From CAYRGY01 sp964424075 (GTDB taxonomy: Bacteria > Patescibacteriota > Gracilibacteria > UBA1369), in NCBI GenBank assembly GCA_964424075.1, contig CAYRGY010000006.1, positions 42,222-106,221 on the forward strand: a stretch of DNA of 64,000 nt, in the 5' to 3' direction. Below, one piece after another: positions 61,228 to 64,000 of the stretch (position 1 is the stretch's first letter; the number at the start of each line of letters is the position of its first letter). Position numbers and translations under genes: made by a program. The notes below the pieces were generated by a model, which was given only the letters and a program-made list of their open reading frames with translations, had not been told where the DNA came from and did no database searches.

Positions 61228-63618
61228 TTATTTTACCACAAAGCTCACCAGACGATCTGGCACATAAATCTCTTTCACTACTTCACCTGCCTCCAAGTAG
61301 CGGGCCACATTTTCGTCACTGCGGGCCATCTCTATAATAAAATCCTGGGGAGCATCTGCGGAAACTTCTACTTCTCCGCGTAATTTCCCATTTACCTGCA
61401 CAGCCAATTTGACAAAATTATCAGCCATCAATTTCTCGTCATAAACCGGCCAATTAGAATCGAAAATTGAGCTGGAAGAGCCTTGTCTTTCCCACATCTC
61501 TTCAGCTAAGGCCGGGGTGAATGGAGCGCACAAAATCAACAGCTTTTTCCATGTTTCCACCGAAATTGCCTCCGCAGAGGCTAACTCATTGGTCAATTCC
61601 ATCAACTTTGCCACAGCAGTATTATATTTCTGACTTTCAAAATCATCCCCCACGGCCTTGATTGTCTTGTGTAGTTTTCGCAATACTTCTTCCGAATCAT
61701 CAAAACTATCAACCACCTTTTTCTCCAGTCGCGCTACTTTCTCAATCCACCGCCGAGTTCCCTGAATACCCTCATCGCTGAAGGAACGATCTTCGCTTAA
61801 TGGCCCCAAAAACAAAATATAAGTTTTTAAAGCATCATAGCCTACTTTTTCGCCATATTCCTCCGGATTTACCACATTGCCCTTGGATTTGGACATCTTT
61901 TTCCCATCCTTGAGTAACATACCATTGGCTCGAAATCGCTTGAAGGGATTATCAAAGTCAATTAGCCCCAAATCATGTAGCCCCATCGTTATAAAGCGCG
62001 TGTACATCAAATGTAAAACTGCATGTTCATTGCCTCCGACATAAAAATCCACCGGTAGCCAACGCTTAGCAATCGCATCATCAAATATTACATCATCTCT
62101 ATGCGGTGATAAATAGCGGTAAAAATACCAAGCTGAGTCCAAAAAATTATCCATCACATCAGCTTCACGCCTCCCAGGGCCGCCGCATTCTGGGCAGTCC
62201 ACATTCATAAACTCCTCCACATTACTGAGTGGCCCTTTTCCATCACCAGCCGGCTCCCAGCCTTCCGTCATTTCAGGGAGCATAACCGGCAAATCTTCTT
62301 CGGGAACTGGTACTGTGCCGCACTTTTCACAATGAATTACCGGCACCGGAGGGCCCCAATAACGCTGACGAGAAATACACCAGTCGCGCAGTCTAAAATT
62401 AACGGATCCTTCACCCAAACCCTCTGCTGACAGCCACTCTATCATTTTGTTCTTCGCCTCAGCAGTGCGCAGCCCGTCCAGAAAATCCGAATTCAAAGCT
62501 TCACCCTCCTCACAGAAGGCCTGCTTTGAAATATCACCTCCCTTCACCACTTCCTTAATCGGCAAATCATATTTGCGCGCAAATTCAAAGTCACGTTCAT
62601 CATGCGCCGGTACAGCCATAATAGCTCCCGTGCCATATCCCATTAAGACATAGTCAGCTATCCAAACTGGGATCTCAGCGCCATTCACCGGATTAACCGC
62701 ATATGCACCGGTGAAAACTCCTGTTTTCTCTTTAGATTCTGTGCGCTCCAGATCGGATTTAGCCCCGGCCGTACGCACATAATCCTCAACTTCCTGTCGC
62801 TGCTCTTCAGTCGTAATTCGCTTCACCAGTTCATGTTCCGGTGCCAACACCATATAAGTTGCTCCAAATAGCGTATCCGGACGTGTCGTAAAAACGGTAA
62901 CGTTTGATTCACCAATAGTGAAGTCGACATTTGCTCCTTCACTGCGGCCAATCCAGTTGCGTTGTGCAGCTTTAGTAATCTCTGACCAATCCATATCATT
63001 TAAGCCGTCCAAAAGTCTTTGCGCATACTTGGTAATCCTGAAAAACCACTGTTTCATCGATTTTTTCTCCGGCACCGATTTGCATCGCTCACAAACTTCT
63101 TCTTCAATTTGCTCATCTGCCAGCACCGTTTTGCAAGCAGGGCACCAATTCAAAAGTGCCTCTTTTTGCTCCGCCAGACCTAACTCCAGTAATTTTAAGA
63201 AAATCCACTGAGTCCATTTATAGTACTCAGGCTTAGTAGTATCAGCTAGTCTAGTCCAATCACAGCCAATCCCTACCGCTTGTAATTGATTCGCAAAATT
63301 CGCCGTAGTTCTTTCCAACATTTTTTGCGGAGTTTCTTTGATTTTGAGCGCATAATTCTCGCTATGCATACCGAAAGCATCCCAGCCAATTGGCTCAAAG
63401 ACATCAAAACCTCTGAGTTTTTTGTACTTTGCCATCACGTCAACATTGGTGAATGCATAAAAGTTTCCGATATGCAGCCCCTCCGCGCTAGGATAGGGGA
63501 ACATAAACAGCGCATAATACGGATTCTCTGCATTCTCGAGGTCAGGTGTAAAAACACCGTCTTTAACCCATTTTGCAGCCCATTTTTTATCGACTTCCTG
63601 ATGATTAAACTTTTCCAT
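61228..63618 (-). CDS. leuS: leucyl-tRNA synthetase
   Basis: A 796-aa class I synthetase charging tRNA-Leu. P-Y-P-S-A-E-G-L-H-I-G-N (HIGH variant, 49-52), zinc knuckle C-P-A-C and C-E-R-C, editing motif T-T-R-P-D-T-L-F-G, W-Y-F-Y-R-Y-L-S-P and K-M-S-K-S-K-G-N (about 571-578) are present. Length is slightly below the bacterial average. It heads a same-strand group with pilins, tsaB and rsmI. Confidence 0.96.
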   Translation of the reverse strand: MEKFNHQEVDKKWAAKWVKDGVFTPDLENAENPYYALFMFPYPSAEGLHIGNFYAFTNVDVMAKYKKLRGFDVFEPIGWDAFGMHSENYALKIKETPQKMLERTTANFANQLQAVGIGCDWTRLADTTKPEYYKWTQWIFLKLLELGLAEQKEALLNWCPACKTVLADEQIEEEVCERCKSVPEKKSMKQWFFRITKYAQRLLDGLNDMDWSEITKAAQRNWIGRSEGANVDFTIGESNVTVFTTRPDTLFGATYMVLAPEHELVKRITTEEQRQEVEDYVRTAGAKSDLERTESKEKTGVFTGAYAVNPVNGAEIPVWIADYVLMGYGTGAIMAVPAHDERDFEFARKYDLPIKEVVKGGDISKQAFCEEGEALNSDFLDGLRTAEAKNKMIEWLSAEGLGEGSVNFRLRDWCISRQRYWGPPVPVIHCEKCGTVPVPEEDLPVMLPEMTEGWEPAGDGKGPLSNVEEFMNVDCPECGGPGRREADVMDNFLDSAWYFYRYLSPHRDDVIFDDAIAKRWLPVDFYVGGNEHAVLHLMYTRFITMGLHDLGLIDFDNPFKRFRANGMLLKDGKKMSKSKGNVVNPEEYGEKVGYDALKTYILFLGPLSEDRSFSDEGIQGTRRWIEKVARLEKKVVDSFDDSEEVLRKLHKTIKAVGDDFESQKYNTAVAKLMELTNELASAEAISVETWKKLLILCAPFTPALAEEMWERQGSSSSIFDSNWPVYDEKLMADNFVKLAVQVNGKLRGEVEVSADAPQDFIIEMARSDENVARYLEAGEVVKEIYVPDRLVSFVVK

Positions 63619-63772
63619 TGAATTGATTATTTTTCATATATACTAGCGACAATTTTCGTGGATTCCAAGTTCAATTCAGTCGTAGTCCTAAAAGAGTACA
63701 GGTTTAAAGTCGACCAAAAACTGAAAACGCCGTATCACCGCTCCACCGTTGCGTGACCGTTGACTAGTGCGC

Positions 63773-64000
63773 CAACCCTCCAAAACCGCAGCAGCAAGCC
63801 TTTAACACTGTATCATCGCGCCACAACTGGCCATCGTGTCAACCCTCCAAAACCGCAGCAGCAAGCCTTTAACACCGTATCATCGCGCCACAACTGGCCA
63901 TCGCGTCAACCCTCCAAAACCGCAGCAGCAAGCCTTTAACACCGTACCATCGCGCCACAACTGGCCATCGCGTCAACCCTCCAAAACCGCAGCAGCAAGC
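63773..64000. repeat. 67-bp tandem repeat array, truncated by window end
   Basis: Units start at 63773, 63840, 63907 and 63974, each 67 bp, starting CAACCCTCCAAAACCGCAGC; copies differ by one to three bases. A decayed copy seems to precede (about 63728-63772). The repeats are much more GC-rich than the surrounding genes, contain no unique spacers and no ORF. The array runs off the right edge. Positions 63619-63727 hold no gene. Confidence 0.9.

Noticed and set aside
63773..64000. CRISPR array
   Set aside because: The whole 67-bp unit is repeated without variable spacers, and no cas genes are nearby.
1..64000. UGA recoded as glycine
   Set aside because: TGA ends several complete genes (22841, 57309), long conserved proteins read through without internal TGA, and the two tRNA-Gly genes have GCC and UCC anticodons.

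Overview
The window looks like a compact, AT-rich chromosome segment from an uncultivated candidate-phyla bacterium (Patescibacteria/CPR), plausibly on the Peregrinibacteria side. This lineage is an inference. It rests on many lineage-orphan proteins, a decayed copy of a zinc-ribbon protein family that I associate with CPR genomes (42564-42969), short gene leaders without Shine-Dalgarno sequences, and Gram-positive-like SLH-domain surface proteins. TGA is used as a normal stop codon (for example at 22841 and 57309), and both tRNAs present are ordinary tRNA-Gly species. This argues against the UGA=Gly code of Absconditabacteria and Gracilibacteria sensu stricto.

Layout. 0-0.5 kb: end of a V/A-type ATPase subunit D. 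0.5-4.4 kb: a large orphan protein, a probable long structured RNA (about 2589-3138, + strand, with promoter and terminator), and a secreted SLH-M23 endopeptidase. 4.5-11 kb: orphan gene, valS, a GT2 glycosyltransferase and glgP. 11-16 kb: another GT2, an orphan gene, tRNA-Gly(GCC), a PLD-like protein and a degenerate ABC exporter. 16.1-17.7 kb: a stand-alone reverse transcriptase preceded by about 340 nt of strongly structured sequence. 17.8-22.5 kb: surface proteins (SLH with Thr-rich linker; beta-helix with C1q-like end). 22.6-23.4 kb: CsoR/FrmR-family regulator plus DUF4395 membrane protein. 23.4-31.3 kb: orphans, rlmN, a Tat-type lipoprotein with peptidoglycan-binding repeats and a large transglutaminase-like protein. 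31.3-34.4 kb: Fur-family regulator, CooC-like ATPase, cysteine synthase-rhodanese fusion and an IMPase pseudogene. 34.6-37.2 kb: a two-gene unit with an alpha/beta hydrolase-nucleotidyltransferase fusion and a degenerate class I aminoacyl-tRNA-synthetase-like protein. 37.5-44.2 kb: orphans, a GT2-TPR-polysaccharide pyruvyl transferase fusion, a lipoprotein, tRNA-Gly(UCC) and a gene remnant. 44.2-48.5 kb: receiver-like protein, PBP1A, H1-like protein, rnhA, trxA. 48.6-57.6 kb: Pro/Glu-repeat membrane proteins and an amidase-SpoIID wall protein. 57.6-63.6 kb: one strand with leuS, three pilin-like genes, tsaB and rsmI. 63.7-64 kb: a 67-bp tandem repeat running off the window.

Themes. Cell-envelope functions dominate: SLH anchoring, a probable pyruvyl transferase that could make the SLH ligand, PBP1A, M23 and amidase-SpoIID hydrolases, and pseudopilins. 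The genome is tightly packed. Six of seven intact convergent CDS pairs share a 4-nt stop-codon overlap, and operon neighbours abut as TAATG, ATGA or TAAATG. Many promoters are near-consensus sigma-70 type and sit only about 12-28 nt upstream of the start codon. The best candidates for undescribed systems are the RT with its upstream RNA (16.1-17.7 kb), the aaRS-like/hydrolase-NTase pair (34.6-37.2 kb) and the long RNA at 2.6-3.1 kb.
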